Below, one piece after another: positions 53,901-62,701 of a stretch of 64,000 nucleotides of DNA (position 1 is its first letter; each line of letters begins with the position of its first letter). The stretch is taken from contig NZ_JAGYPF010000001.1 in the NCBI RefSeq assembly GCF_018343535.1, positions 310,001 through 374,000 on the forward strand, written 5' to 3'. The position numbers and the translations under genes were made by a program. The notes beneath the pieces were generated by a model. It ran no database searches, was not told where the DNA came from, and worked only from the letters and a program-made list of their open reading frames with translations. Source of the DNA: Neobacillus rhizophilus (GTDB taxonomy: Bacteria > Bacillota > Bacilli > Bacillales > Cytobacillaceae).

Positions 53901-54880
53901 AATTCAGATATTACCTTATAGATCAAAAATGGCAGCTTATTACCTTTTATTCGATTCTTGCCGTTATTTCTATCGTAATCAGTGTTGAACCAGAATTGAG
54001 GGTTTCATATAGTAGCCTGCTCTATCTCATCTTGCTGGCGACCTTTTTATATAATTTATATTTTATCGGTTGTTTTTATCGGAAAAGGGGACAGCTTCGC
54101 AAATGGCAGTCTCAAGACTTTGAAAGCATCCCTGCCTCCTCCTCTTACGAACAGCAAATATATAGCCAGATGTTGAGACAGTTAGAGAAACAATATTTAA
54201 GACAAATACATGAACGAAACGAGGCGGCCAAGGAACAGCTCGAATTTATGACGCAATGGTTTCATGAAATAAAAACCCCGATTGCCGTCAGCCGCCTGCT
54301 GCTTGAGACGGAAATCGATTCACCAAGCATGCAGGAAGAAATAGATAAAATCGAAGGCTATGTGGAACAGGCCCTCCACTTTTCCCGCCTTAACGATTTT
54401 AATAAGGACTATCTAATCCAGGAAATTGATTTGGAAAAGTTGATGAAGGAAATAATCATTGGAGAATCCAAGTCTTTCATCGGCAGAAAGATAAAACTAG
54501 ATTTACAGGTTTCCTCAATGACTGTATTGAGCGATAAAAAAGGACTGACCTACATAGTTCGCCAGGTTCTATCGAACGCTTTAAAATATACGAAAGAAAA
54601 CGGCAAGATTACTATCATCGCAGACTCAAAGTCAAGGAATCTTATCATCCGAGATTCAGGTATCGGGATTCCCGCTGAAGATCTTCCCCGTGTTTTTGAA
54701 AAAGGATTTACCGGAAAAAACGGCAGAGGCCCTCAAAGATCAACAGGAATGGGACTGTATCTAGCAAAGAAGACAGCAGAAAAGCTAGGACATACTTTAA
54801 TATTGGAATCTGCCACGGATATCGGAACAAAAGCGATCCTTCACTTTCCAGAAACGGTGAATAACATCCATCAAATGTGA
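53897..54880 (+). CDS. Intramembrane-sensing histidine kinase, BceS-like
   Basis: The 327-residue kinase has two membrane spans (about 14-58) with almost no outer loop, then the H-box QWFHEIKTPIAVSRLLLE (His present), N box VLSNALKYT and G boxes RDSGIGIPAEDLP and GMGLYLAKKTAEKLG. In this type the kinase senses peptide antibiotics only through its ABC transporter, here the convergent permease/ATPase pair. Confidence 0.92.
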   Translation: MKFRYYLIDQKWQLITFYSILAVISIVISVEPELRVSYSSLLYLILLATFLYNLYFIGCFYRKRGQLRKWQSQDFESIPASSSYEQQIYSQMLRQLEKQYLRQIHERNEAAKEQLEFMTQWFHEIKTPIAVSRLLLETEIDSPSMQEEIDKIEGYVEQALHFSRLNDFNKDYLIQEIDLEKLMKEIIIGESKSFIGRKIKLDLQVSSMTVLSDKKGLTYIVRQVLSNALKYTKENGKITIIADSKSRNLIIRDSGIGIPAEDLPRVFEKGFTGKNGRGPQRSTGMGLYLAKKTAEKLGHTLILESATDIGTKAILHFPETVNNIHQM

Positions 54881-54914
54881 AAAAACAAGCTCAACCATCA
54901 TGAGCTTGTTTTTA
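54879..54914. terminator. Shared terminator between the kinase and permease genes
   Basis: AAAAACAAGCTCA pairs with TGAGCTTGTTTTT around ACCATCA. It overlaps the last codons of the convergent permease gene. Confidence 0.9.
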
Positions 54915-56823
54915 TTAACCGCACATAACCAGCAGTAGTCATCAAATAGTAAATCAGATAAATAACAAGGTATGCACCAAGAAAAATCATAAATGGGACC
55001 TGCAGTGGAATCTGTAAAAATTCGGATAGCAAATAAGTAATCATTGCACTATGACTGACAGCAAGCAGCAATGGCAGCACAAAAACAAATCCTACTTGTC
55101 TTGCCACCGTCTTTTTAATCTCCTGTTCCGGAATGCCGATTTTTCTAAGGGTTTGATATCTGGCCTTATCGGATGCTGCTTCCATCAACTGTTTGAAATA
55201 AATAATGCTTCCCGTTGCGGCCATAAACACAAGTCCAAGAAAACTGCCGATGTAGATTAATAGTCCATAGGTTTCAAGTCCGTAATGATATTTATCATAA
55301 AAACTCGAATAGATAGGGAGATTGTCATTAAACTGAAGCGGCCTTACAATCTTTTCTAACTTGGAATCTAATTTTTCAAGTGATTTCTCATTCTTCAATT
55401 TATAGATGTGCAAATACTGTGGTGAAATGCCCTCTTTTAGCTCCTCATATTGAGCATTACTTATAACCAGCGGGAACAACATCTCCCCTTGATTAAGCAG
55501 GGAAAATGGCTTATAGGTAGTAATAGTTAACTCTTGTCCGGCCTTAAGAACAAGTTGTTTTCCAGAATAAGGATCGGATTTTACATCCAGATTTCCATCA
55601 TAAAAGGCCGCTGCTTCATTTCTTTTTAAGTGGAGGGATTCGGGTCTCCCTCTTTCCTCCATTAGTTTCTGAAATGTATTTTCGGAGATCAGCATGGTTT
55701 GAAAAAAATCTGGTACCCTTTCCATGCCGTTCAAATCAGCCTCCACAGGAAGATACTCCAGGTTGAGTTGGTATCGGGGCTTATTCTCACTGGCCCTTTC
55801 AATCAAAGCTGCAATTTCTTTGTTTACTTCAACATCCTTCATTTTGAACATATAGCTGTAGGGAAAGTGCTCATTTGTCACTCTATCAATATGATAATAA
55901 AAACCAAGAATGGTTCCGCATGCTAATAGTGTCACACTACTTAATAGAGAGATTACGGTCAAGATAAGGACATTTCCTTTAAACCTGTATAATAAATTGG
56001 TGATGCCAAGCAGGTTTTTTCCTTTCAAATAAACCGTCTCCAGCCTCTTCATCAATTTTAACAAATAGGCTGCTAGGGAATTCATAAAAAAGTAAGAACC
56101 TGCCACAAGGAAAAATACCGCGGTGCCAAATCTAATTCCGGTATAGTGAATAATTGTGAACTTCTCCGGATTCCAAAATAATAGATAGGAAACACCAATC
56201 AGGACAACTGCTAAAATACTCGTTATGACAGACCCTTTCGCAAGCCTCTCTCCTTTACGGTCAGCTTTAAATAACTCGGCAAGCGAAAATCGATAGATTA
56301 ATCGATAGCTATGGATGGAGGTCACTAATAATATGATAAGAAACACCACAATTGTCTGCAACATCGCCCTGCTTGATACCGAAAAAGACACTTCCAGCGA
56401 AAAGCCCATTAATTTGAAAATTATCATCATGAACAATTTGGAGAACAATATTCCGGCGCCAATACCTATCACTAAAGCCAGTGCCCCAATGATCATATTT
56501 TCATAAAAAAGCAGCAGGCCAATTTTTTTCTTGCTCATACCAAATAAGGCGTATAATCCGACTTCCTTTTTTCGCATCCTGGTAAAAAACGAATTGGAAT
56601 ACCAGATGAAAGAACCTGAGAAAATCATGAGAATCATCGATGCCGCAAAAAAAGCTGACTCCAGTTTTCCAATTGTTACAGTACTGCTTAACAGCTGCTG
56701 ATTGTTTTGTAATGAAACAAAGGTAAAGTAAATAGCCGTACTAAAGACCAGCGAATAAAGATAGAGCAAATATTGGCGGATGTTTCGGATGATATTCTTT
56801 CTGGCAAGTTTAGACAGCGTCAT
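54898..56823 (-). CDS. Bce-type ABC exporter permease (FtsX-like)
   Basis: The 641-residue protein has ten membrane spans in the 1+3+... FtsX-like layout and a large extracellular domain between spans 7 and 8 (about 310-520), the family trademark. It starts MTLSKLARKNIIRNIRQYLL. It confers resistance to, and co-senses, bacitracin- or lantibiotic-like peptides. It overlaps the ATPase gene by 14 bases. Confidence 0.9.
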   Translation of the reverse strand: MTLSKLARKNIIRNIRQYLLYLYSLVFSTAIYFTFVSLQNNQQLLSSTVTIGKLESAFFAASMILMIFSGSFIWYSNSFFTRMRKKEVGLYALFGMSKKKIGLLLFYENMIIGALALVIGIGAGILFSKLFMMIIFKLMGFSLEVSFSVSSRAMLQTIVVFLIILLVTSIHSYRLIYRFSLAELFKADRKGERLAKGSVITSILAVVLIGVSYLLFWNPEKFTIIHYTGIRFGTAVFFLVAGSYFFMNSLAAYLLKLMKRLETVYLKGKNLLGITNLLYRFKGNVLILTVISLLSSVTLLACGTILGFYYHIDRVTNEHFPYSYMFKMKDVEVNKEIAALIERASENKPRYQLNLEYLPVEADLNGMERVPDFFQTMLISENTFQKLMEERGRPESLHLKRNEAAAFYDGNLDVKSDPYSGKQLVLKAGQELTITTYKPFSLLNQGEMLFPLVISNAQYEELKEGISPQYLHIYKLKNEKSLEKLDSKLEKIVRPLQFNDNLPIYSSFYDKYHYGLETYGLLIYIGSFLGLVFMAATGSIIYFKQLMEAASDKARYQTLRKIGIPEQEIKKTVARQVGFVFVLPLLLAVSHSAMITYLLSEFLQIPLQVPFMIFLGAYLVIYLIYYLMTTAGYVRLIKTSS

Positions 56824-57577
56824 ATTGCCCGCCTCCTATACTTGAGAGAATATCTAAAATTTGCCCGAAAAGCTGCTTTCGCGATTGCTCACCTTTTCGA
56901 ATTTCGGTGAAAAGAGTTCCATCTTTAATAAACACAACACGAGAACAAAAGCTTGCTGCATAAGGGTCGTGGGTAACCATAAGGATGGTTGCCGCCTGCT
57001 CCTTATGTAGTTCCGATAAAGTTTCCAGCAAATAATAGGCTGACTTTGAATCCAGTGCACCGGTAGGCTCATCAGCAAATAGGATCTTTGGCTGGCATAT
57101 GATTGCTCGACATACAGCGGTCCTCTGCTGCTGCCCGCCTGAAATTTCATACGGGAATTTTTCCAAATTTTCTTCAATCCCGAACTTTCGTGCCAATTCG
57201 TGAACCTTTCTTTTCATTTCCCTTTGCGGAGTTTTACTAAAGGTCAACGGCAGGAGAATATTCTCTTCCACTGTTAAAGTATCCAGGAGGTTATAATCCT
57301 GAAAAATAAACCCCATTTGATCTCTTCTGAATTCAGTAAGCTCTGTCTCCTTCATGTTTGTCAGACTTTTCCCATTGAATTGAAGGAGGCCGGAGGTTGG
57401 CTTTTCGATTGTTGAAAGAACATTTAGCAAGGTGGATTTCCCTGCACCTGATGGCCCCATGACACCGACGAATTCTCCCTTAGTAATGTTCAAATCAATA
57501 TCGCGTAAAGCGGTGTATGAGTTCCTTTTTGTGCCGAACACCTTGTTTATCCCTTTTGCTTCTAATATTAATTCCAT
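56810..57577 (-). CDS. Bce-type ABC exporter ATPase
   Basis: The 255-residue ATPase has Walker A GPSGAGKSTL, Q-loop FIFQDYNLLD, signature ISGGQQQRTAVCRA and Walker B ILFADEPTGALDS. It is of the MacB/BceA type. ATG 57577 is chosen over a GTG three codons upstream; GGGTGAT is the nearest ribosome site. A regulator-type palindrome lies about 90 bases upstream. Confidence 0.92.
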   Translation of the reverse strand: MELILEAKGINKVFGTKRNSYTALRDIDLNITKGEFVGVMGPSGAGKSTLLNVLSTIEKPTSGLLQFNGKSLTNMKETELTEFRRDQMGFIFQDYNLLDTLTVEENILLPLTFSKTPQREMKRKVHELARKFGIEENLEKFPYEISGGQQQRTAVCRAIICQPKILFADEPTGALDSKSAYYLLETLSELHKEQAATILMVTHDPYAASFCSRVVFIKDGTLFTEIRKGEQSRKQLFGQILDILSSIGGGQYDAV

Positions 57578-57668
57578 GTATATCACCCATTTCTAATATC
57601 CTTAGTTTTATCTTAGGAAATTATTGGCTTTTTTTCCACAATGAATCCTTACGATAATTGAAGTGAAC

Positions 57669-57684
57669 CTTACATTTTTGTAAG
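57669..57684. promoter_or_regulatory. BceR-type operator upstream of the exporter genes
   Basis: CTTACA-TTTT-TGTAAG is a perfect dyad and fits the published BceR-like consensus TNACA-N4-TGTAA. It lies upstream of the exporter ATPase gene and is the likely target of the response regulator at 53226. Confidence 0.7.
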
Positions 57685-57788
57685 AGAGAGCAGCAACTGA
57701 TGGTTGCATTATATTAGCATGCTGGGTGATAATGGGTATTGGGTTTCATTTAGTGGAATTTGGATTTATTTGAAGGAGTTGACATCCT

Positions 57789-58946
57789 TTGCAGACAAAG
57801 ACTGCTTTACCGATTCTATTTGTTGTCATGTTTTTAGTTATGGTCGGGTTTGGGATCATCATCCCGGTCCTGCCGTTTTATGCGGAGGAAATGGGGGCGA
57901 ATCCTACAGAACTTGGGCTGTTAATGGCGGTCTATTCCTTGATGCAACTGATCTTCGCACCAATGTGGGGGCGCCTATCTGACCGCATTGGCCGAAAACC
58001 GGTCATGATGATAGGGATTACCGGTCTTGCCCTTTCATTCTTTATTCAAGCGATTTCAACCGAGCTTTGGATGCTGTTTGTCGCCAGAATATTAGGAGGA
58101 ATTCTTTCATCTGCTAATATGCCAACGGCAATGGCATACGTTGCCGACATTACAACAGAAGAAAACCGCGGAAAAGGAATGGGAATTATCGGTGCTGCGG
58201 TTGGCCTTGGCTTTGTTTTTGGACCGGCTGTCGGCGGTATTTTTTCTAAATTCAGCTTGAGTATGCCTTTTTTCCTTGCTAGCGGATCAGCAGCCATCAC
58301 CCTAGTGCTTGTATTTTTTTTACTTAAGGAGTCAAAACACGAAACAGGACAGACTTCTGAAGAAAAAAGATCCATCTGGAAAGCCTTTACTCGTGAAGTT
58401 TCCGTCTTATTTTTTGTGCAGTTATTCATTTCCTTATCCCTTTCAGGTTTGGAAGCCACTTTTGCCTATTTTGCTGCTGAAAAAGCGGGTCTTGATTCAA
58501 CACAACTGGGATACATCTTCATGATTATGGGGTTTGGCGGCGCACTGGTACAAGGAGGACTTGTAGGCAGGTTAACAAAGAAATATGGAGAAAGTGTCGT
58601 TATTCAAGGTGGAATGATTGTTTCAGCCATTGGGTTTGGACTTATATTACTTGTACATAACTTTACGACAGCAGCAATCTATTTAACCATTTTTGGGTTA
58701 GGAAATGGCGTGATCCGGCCTAGTGTTTCTTCACTGCTAACGAAGACATCAACCGCAGGACACGGAAGTTCAACTGGACTTTTGTCATCCTTTGACTCGT
58801 TGGGCCGTATTATTGGGCCGCCGCTTGGAGGCTGGCTGTTTTCGCTGGCAATTGGTCTACCTTATATTTCAGGCGCTATAATCACCATCCTGGCATTTTT
58901 CCTGTTTTTATTTTTCCGGCCACGCGTGAAACCGGCAAACATTTAG
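57789..58946 (+). CDS. MFS drug exporter (DHA1, TetA/NorA-like)
   Basis: The 385-residue, twelve-span transporter has motif A GRLSDRIGRKPVMMIG in the first half and the motif-C-like segment GAAVGLGFVFGPAVGG in span 5, typical of drug/H+ antiporters. The start is TTG 57789, with AAGGAG about 10 bases upstream; it excludes the out-of-frame ATG at 57704. The substrate is not predictable. It diverges from the Bce-type exporter. Confidence 0.88.
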   Translation: MQTKTALPILFVVMFLVMVGFGIIIPVLPFYAEEMGANPTELGLLMAVYSLMQLIFAPMWGRLSDRIGRKPVMMIGITGLALSFFIQAISTELWMLFVARILGGILSSANMPTAMAYVADITTEENRGKGMGIIGAAVGLGFVFGPAVGGIFSKFSLSMPFFLASGSAAITLVLVFFLLKESKHETGQTSEEKRSIWKAFTREVSVLFFVQLFISLSLSGLEATFAYFAAEKAGLDSTQLGYIFMIMGFGGALVQGGLVGRLTKKYGESVVIQGGMIVSAIGFGLILLVHNFTTAAIYLTIFGLGNGVIRPSVSSLLTKTSTAGHGSSTGLLSSFDSLGRIIGPPLGGWLFSLAIGLPYISGAIITILAFFLFLFFRPRVKPANI

Positions 58947-59022
58947 AAGCCAAAGGCATATGTTCATCGGACGAGCATAAAATGGGTTACGAGAATTCAT
59001 TTATTAAAGGAGCTCGGGACTC

Positions 59023-59343
59023 ATGAAAATAAAAACCTACTTAACTGCCTGCGGTTTGCTAATTACCATTGGTTTAGGTGCCTATCTGGATTCACCATAT
59101 TCTTTTATAAACAAAAAATTGTCCTATACAGCTGATCAGCCGGTCCATGCGGTTCAAGCAAGTGTAGAGCCGCCGGAGGACATGCCGGAGATGGTAGAGA
59201 AACTTGTGAAACGTGAAAAAAAGGGTGGTTATATTCTTGAAACTTATCAGGAGTACGAGGTTTATAAAGACGAGAATGGAAATATAACCGAAGAAGTGCC
59301 CACCTCCAAGACTGAGACATTAAAATATTATGATTATAAATGA
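59023..59343 (+). CDS. Secreted or anchored small hypothetical protein
   Basis: The 106-residue protein has an N-terminal signal or anchor (TYLTACGLLITIGLGAYL), a Pro/Glu-rich stretch (ASVEPPEDMPEMVEKLVKRE) and a Lys/Tyr/Glu-rich C-terminus ending KYYDYK. AAGGAG lies 10 bases before the ATG. I do not recognise the family. The stop codon TGA lies inside repeat copy E, so the repeat may have supplied the end of the gene. Confidence 0.65.
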   Translation: MKIKTYLTACGLLITIGLGAYLDSPYSFINKKLSYTADQPVHAVQASVEPPEDMPEMVEKLVKREKKGGYILETYQEYEVYKDENGNITEEVPTSKTETLKYYDYK

Positions 59344-59411
59344 AAACTCGCCGATTGGCGAATCCGTTTGGACGAAGACAGAGGCGTAGTTGAATTTATG
59401 CGTTAAGAAAT
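59337..59411 (+). repeat. Dispersed 80-bp repeat, copy E
   Basis: AAATGAAAACTCGCCGATTG to GTTGAATTTATGCGTTAAG is conserved. The upstream gene ends on the TGA inside AAATGAAAA. The 17-codon frame is intact (MKTRRLANPFGRRQRRS). The usual TTATTAGCCAAAAAA end is missing. Confidence 0.85.
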
Positions 59412-59443
59412 AAGGCCGCTAAAATAGCGGCCCTTATTTCTTA
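59404..59443. terminator. Bidirectional terminator before tauE
   Basis: AGAAATAAGGxCGCTA pairs with TAGCGxCCxTTATTTCT around AAA. Confidence 0.85.
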
Positions 59444-60217
59444 TAAAATATCCATCCATACCTTTATGGCTACTGCCAAAATCAATATCCCCATAATCAT
59501 TTGCAGAATGTTTGTATTCATTCTCTTCCCTGCATTTGCACCAAGCGGCGCCGCCAGTAAACTGGCCACAACCAGTATCAGCGCAGGTAAAATGTCGACG
59601 TGACCGGTAGTGATTTTTCCGGTAATCGAACCGATAGATGAGATAAGGGTAATCGCCAATGATGAGGCGATGGTCATCCGGGTCGGTATCTTTAAAACGA
59701 CAAGCATGATTGGCACCAAGAGGAAAGCACCTCCTGCCCCCACAATGCCCGCTCCAATCCCGACGATAAAGGCCAATGTTGCCCCCAGCCATTTATTAAA
59801 TTGCACTTGATCTAGCGGAATATTATCAATCCCTTTTTTCGGGATAAAAATCATAATGACAGCAATTAAAGCAAGAATACCGTATACAATATTTATGCCG
59901 CTTTCGGGCAATTGCGAAGAAACGAATCCCCCAATAAAACTTCCAAGCAAAATACTGATCCCCATATAGGCAATAAGAGTTTTATTTAAATAACCACCCT
60001 TCCGGTAGGCTAAAACACCCCCGATTGTGGAAAAAAATACCTGGATGGCCGTTATTCCTGAAACCTCGTGTGCTGTAAAATGGCCGACACCAAGCGCCGG
60101 AGGAATATACAAAAGCATCGGAAAATTTATGATGGCCCCACCTATTCCCAACATACCCGATAGGAATGCACCTACGAATCCGATTATAAAAACTGTAATG
60201 ATAAAACTAATATCCAT
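59441..60217 (-). CDS. tauE: TauE/SafE-family sulfite/thiosulfate exporter
   Basis: The 258-residue protein has eight membrane spans and the internal duplication of the family: [20 protein letters not shown] near the start and [20 protein letters not shown] in the second half. TAGGGGGCAG precedes the ATG. It lies downstream of a CstR-type regulator, with an operator palindrome between them. As in S. aureus cst loci, it probably exports sulfite or another sulfur anion. Confidence 0.88.
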   Translation of the reverse strand: MDISFIITVFIIGFVGAFLSGMLGIGGAIINFPMLLYIPPALGVGHFTAHEVSGITAIQVFFSTIGGVLAYRKGGYLNKTLIAYMGISILLGSFIGGFVSSQLPESGINIVYGILALIAVIMIFIPKKGIDNIPLDQVQFNKWLGATLAFIVGIGAGIVGAGGAFLLVPIMLVVLKIPTRMTIASSLAITLISSIGSITGKITTGHVDILPALILVVASLLAAPLGANAGKRMNTNILQMIMGILILAVAIKVWMDIL

Positions 60218-60314
60218 GACTGCCCCCTAAGCAAGGAACAATTTAGTCCCTTCCCACAATAAATATTACAGGTTGATGCCTGGTTGCACAAGAAATGTTT
60301 ATTTGGCCAAACCC

Positions 60315-60334
60315 AAATACCCATATGGGTATTT
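60315..60334. promoter_or_regulatory. CstR/CsoR-type operator between cstR and tauE
   Basis: AAATACCCATATGGGTATTT is a perfect 20-bp palindrome with the ATACCC...GGGTAT core expected for CstR operators. It lies about 100 bases upstream of tauE and downstream of the regulator gene. Confidence 0.75.
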
Positions 60335-60370
60335 TTAAGAAGAAAATAAAAGAGGGCACCTCCACTCATT

Positions 60371-60634
60371 TTAACGGCTTTTTACGAGTAGATTTACGGC
60401 CTCTTTTACTAGTTCTTCCATGTTTTTATCCCCTTGCTCTTCTGCTTTTTTTACGCACTCCACCAAATTGGAGCTTACAATAACACCAATTGTACGATCA
60501 ATGGCAGTTCTAGAAGCAGATAGTTGGGTAATAACGTCTTTACAGTCCTTATTTTCTTCCATCATTTTTAATATCCCGCGTAACTGGCCTTCAATACGTT
60601 TGACTCTATTTTTAATTTGATCATTATAGTCCAA
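60371..60634 (-). CDS. cstR: CstR-type persulfide-sensing repressor (CsoR family)
   Basis: The 87-residue four-helix protein (DUF156) starts MDYNDQIKNRVKRIEGQLRG. Cys31 (NKDC) and Cys60 (LVEC) are present, but the copper ligand His of CsoR is replaced by Asn56. This Cys-Asn-Cys pattern is diagnostic of CstR, which reacts with persulfides and derepresses sulfur-detoxification genes. The neighbouring TauE gene and two ATACCC palindromes support this. No cstA, cstB or sqr gene is in the window. Confidence 0.88.
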   Translation of the reverse strand: MDYNDQIKNRVKRIEGQLRGILKMMEENKDCKDVITQLSASRTAIDRTIGVIVSSNLVECVKKAEEQGDKNMEELVKEAVNLLVKSR

Positions 60635-60673
60635 ATCACTTACCTCCTAATAAAAACAAGCATTGACATGATT

Positions 60674-60705
60674 TATATTATACCCACAAAGGTATATTGT
60701 CAACC
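60674..60705 (-). promoter_or_regulatory. cstR promoter with embedded operator
   Basis: On the minus strand TTGACA and TAATAT are 17 bases apart. The dyad ATACCC-ACAAA-GGTAT (60680-60695) lies between them, so CstR binding would block its own promoter. Confidence 0.7.
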
Positions 60706-60868
60706 TACTTAAAATTAGTTGCATTTCTCCATGATTTAACTTTTCCATATTCACCTAATTTTTATGACCCCATATGATAAAAATAAACGTTAACTATTGA
60801 TATTTAAGGGAGACAATGTATAATTCATAGTATAACTATAGGAATTAAAGGGATAGGAGGACTAAAGA

Positions 60869-61048
60869 GTGATACGTTTTTTTAAAAACCTTTTCGTTGA
60901 ACATTGTCCGAAATGCAATAAAGAGTTGGAAACACATAAATCCAATTTATTAAGCTCAGTTGTCGTAAAATCCTGTCCAGAGCAGCATTATCAGAAAGAA
61001 TATCATCCAGCTTTTGAAACATATATTGAAAGCGACACTGTCTCCTAA
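60869..61048 (+). CDS. Small zinc-ribbon-like protein
   Basis: The 59 codons encode MIRFFKNLFVEHCPKCNKEL, then VVKSCPEQHYQKEY and an acidic tail. CPKC plus CPEQH could form a zinc site. AGGAGG lies 8 bases before the GTG start, and a GC-rich hairpin follows. I do not recognise the family. Confidence 0.65.
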   Translation: MIRFFKNLFVEHCPKCNKELETHKSNLLSSVVVKSCPEQHYQKEYHPAFETYIESDTVS

Positions 61049-61050
61049 TA

Positions 61051-61086
61051 GGCGGAGCTTCACAGCTCCGCTCATTATAGTTTTTA
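61051..61086. terminator. Hairpin between convergent genes 60869 and 61106
   Basis: GGCGGAGC pairs with GCTCCGC around TTCACA. The downstream T stretch is interrupted (TCATTATAGTTTTT). Confidence 0.6.
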
Positions 61087-61105
61087 TTACATATGAATTT
61101 TTCGT

Positions 61106-61894
61106 TTATTTAGAAATAATGTACAGTTCTTTTTGGAATTTTTCTAATATCTCTTCAAATGGGGAATGAATTAAAAGAGGAAACAAATCTTCGAGGGCTT
61201 CATAATAGTCCTGTCCTAACAACTCACGCAAAATCACATACCTCTGAAACAGCAGGGCTATTTCAAAGTCAATGCCCATGTCATATAAACCATTAAACAA
61301 GTCTTCTTTCGGTAATTTTCTTATTTTCTTCAGAATCTTTTCATTCTTTTCGATAAATTTTTCATGGAGATAGTGGGTTAAATAGTCTGTATAAATCATT
61401 TGCCCGATTTCATTTGTTTCTTTTTTGGAATGATTAAAGCCGATGACACGATCTTCCTTTTTTTCCTGAAGGATAAAAGTTTTATTGCCGCTTAAATGGG
61501 TGATAAAATTCTTCACGCTTTTATCAAAAATTTTATCAAACTGGATGATTTGATGGAGTTTTACTGCAAAATCCTTATGTTCCTCCCCCACGACAAATAA
61601 CCTGTCTACAATCGGCAACAGCTTTAAAACCCCTTCAGAAAGCTTACTGGAAGCATCATAAATGATAATATCATGTTTTTTCTTCATCGCTTTCACTTTT
61701 CGCTTCTGTTCCGTTAATGTCAGTTTGGCGAACTCATGGATCAATTCGTTTGAACAATCTTCCTTTTCTAGACTCCCATATGATATAAAAGCGACGGATA
61801 AATTTGTGTTTGCCTTAAGCCAATTATATATCGATAATGACAGTTCAGTTACACCTGACTTTGCTTTCGGAGAATAAAAACCGACCAAATACAT
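61106..61894 (-). CDS. ParA/MinD-like fold protein without a canonical Walker A
   Basis: The 262-residue protein starts MYLVGFYSPKAKSGVTELSL and has KHDIIIYDASSKLSEGVL and VDRLFVVGEEHKDFAVKL. This strand order is that of SIMIBI (ParA/CpaE-like) ATPases. The loop SPKAKSGVTE lacks the GKT/S of a working P-loop, though the deviant Lys may be retained. The C-terminal 100 residues are helical and charged. No ParB partner is near. ATG 61894 is chosen over a GTG three codons upstream. Confidence 0.55.
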   Translation of the reverse strand: MYLVGFYSPKAKSGVTELSLSIYNWLKANTNLSVAFISYGSLEKEDCSNELIHEFAKLTLTEQKRKVKAMKKKHDIIIYDASSKLSEGVLKLLPIVDRLFVVGEEHKDFAVKLHQIIQFDKIFDKSVKNFITHLSGNKTFILQEKKEDRVIGFNHSKKETNEIGQMIYTDYLTHYLHEKFIEKNEKILKKIRKLPKEDLFNGLYDMGIDFEIALLFQRYVILRELLGQDYYEALEDLFPLLIHSPFEEILEKFQKELYIISK

Positions 61895-62069
61895 ATTTCT
61901 CACCTGCCTTATAGTTATTAATATTCAGATGTGAACTATTTGGTTAGACAAACTCCCAAACTAAAAAAAGCGCCTTCTTGGTTCACTTCTATTTACCAAT
62001 TCCCACCCAAAAAATTTAAAAAAACAATCCCATTTTCCCATGTTTTGCATTTACTATACCTGAGAGGAG

Positions 62070-62363
62070 ATGAATAGACGAATGAGCGATAAAACATTTC
62101 ATCAATTTGCCCATGAATTAGTAAATGAAGAAGTGAATGTTGTCACAACTCAAGGAAATTTTGAAGGAAGGCTGCTTTTAGTCGGTTCAGATATTATTGT
62201 CCTGCAAAATAGAATGGCAGCTCGACGCAGAATTATCATTAGGATTCTCGAAATCGTAGCGCTGTTCCGAGCAGAAATCCGGCCAACAGGCCCATTTGGT
62301 TTTATGGGCGCCGCTCCTGAGTTAGAGGAATCCCATGAAAGCCGTGATCACGAGCACAACTAA
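62070..62363 (+). CDS. Small LSm-like/DUF2642-like protein, probably spore-related
   Basis: The protein of up to 97 residues has a short beta-barrel-like segment VNVVTTQGNFEGRLLLVGSD followed by IIVLQNRMAARRRIIIRIL and an acidic His-rich tail. The pattern resembles DUF2642 spore coat proteins (VxTxxGxFxGxL...DxIVL). The start is ambiguous: ATG 62070 is 2 bases after AGAGGAG, while ATG 62082 is 12 bases after it. A YjcZ-type gene lies downstream. Confidence 0.6.
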   Translation: MNRRMSDKTFHQFAHELVNEEVNVVTTQGNFEGRLLLVGSDIIVLQNRMAARRRIIIRILEIVALFRAEIRPTGPFGFMGAAPELEESHESRDHEHN

Positions 62364-62456
62364 TCATGTAAAAATCCGCATTAAAAATACATGTTTGTCT
62401 ATACGCCCCAAAACCTCCAGACATACCCTGTAGTAAAGATGTTGGAGGTGATATGC

Positions 62457-62555
62457 ATGAGCGGCGGCGGAGGAACAGGATTTGCTTTAATCGTAGTTCT
62501 GTTTATTTTGTTGATTATTGTTGGTGCAAGCTTTATGGGCGGTTACTATTATTAA
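62457..62555 (+). CDS. YjcZ-family sporulation protein
   Basis: The 32-residue protein reads MSGGGGTGFALIVVLFILLI then IVGASFMGGYYY: a Gly-rich start, one membrane span and an aromatic end, the YjcZ/SscA-like pattern. TTGGAGGTGAT precedes the ATG. It is expected in the mother cell or spore envelope. Confidence 0.85.
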   Translation: MSGGGGTGFALIVVLFILLIIVGASFMGGYYY

Positions 62556-62583
62556 TAAATACCGTTAATATGGTAATCCACCA

Positions 62584-62624
62584 AAAAAAGACGATCTATT
62601 TGCCAAAATAGATCGTCTTTTTCA
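62584..62624. terminator. Bidirectional terminator after the YjcZ-type gene
   Basis: AAAGACGATCTATTTT pairs with AAAATAGATCGTCTTT around a GCC loop; A and T runs at both ends. Confidence 0.9.
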
Positions 62625-62701
62625 TTCTTTCAAGCTGATATTTTAATATCTTTTTTGTTAATATGAAAATAATTAAGATAATAGATGGCAGGGTGATAAA
62701 T

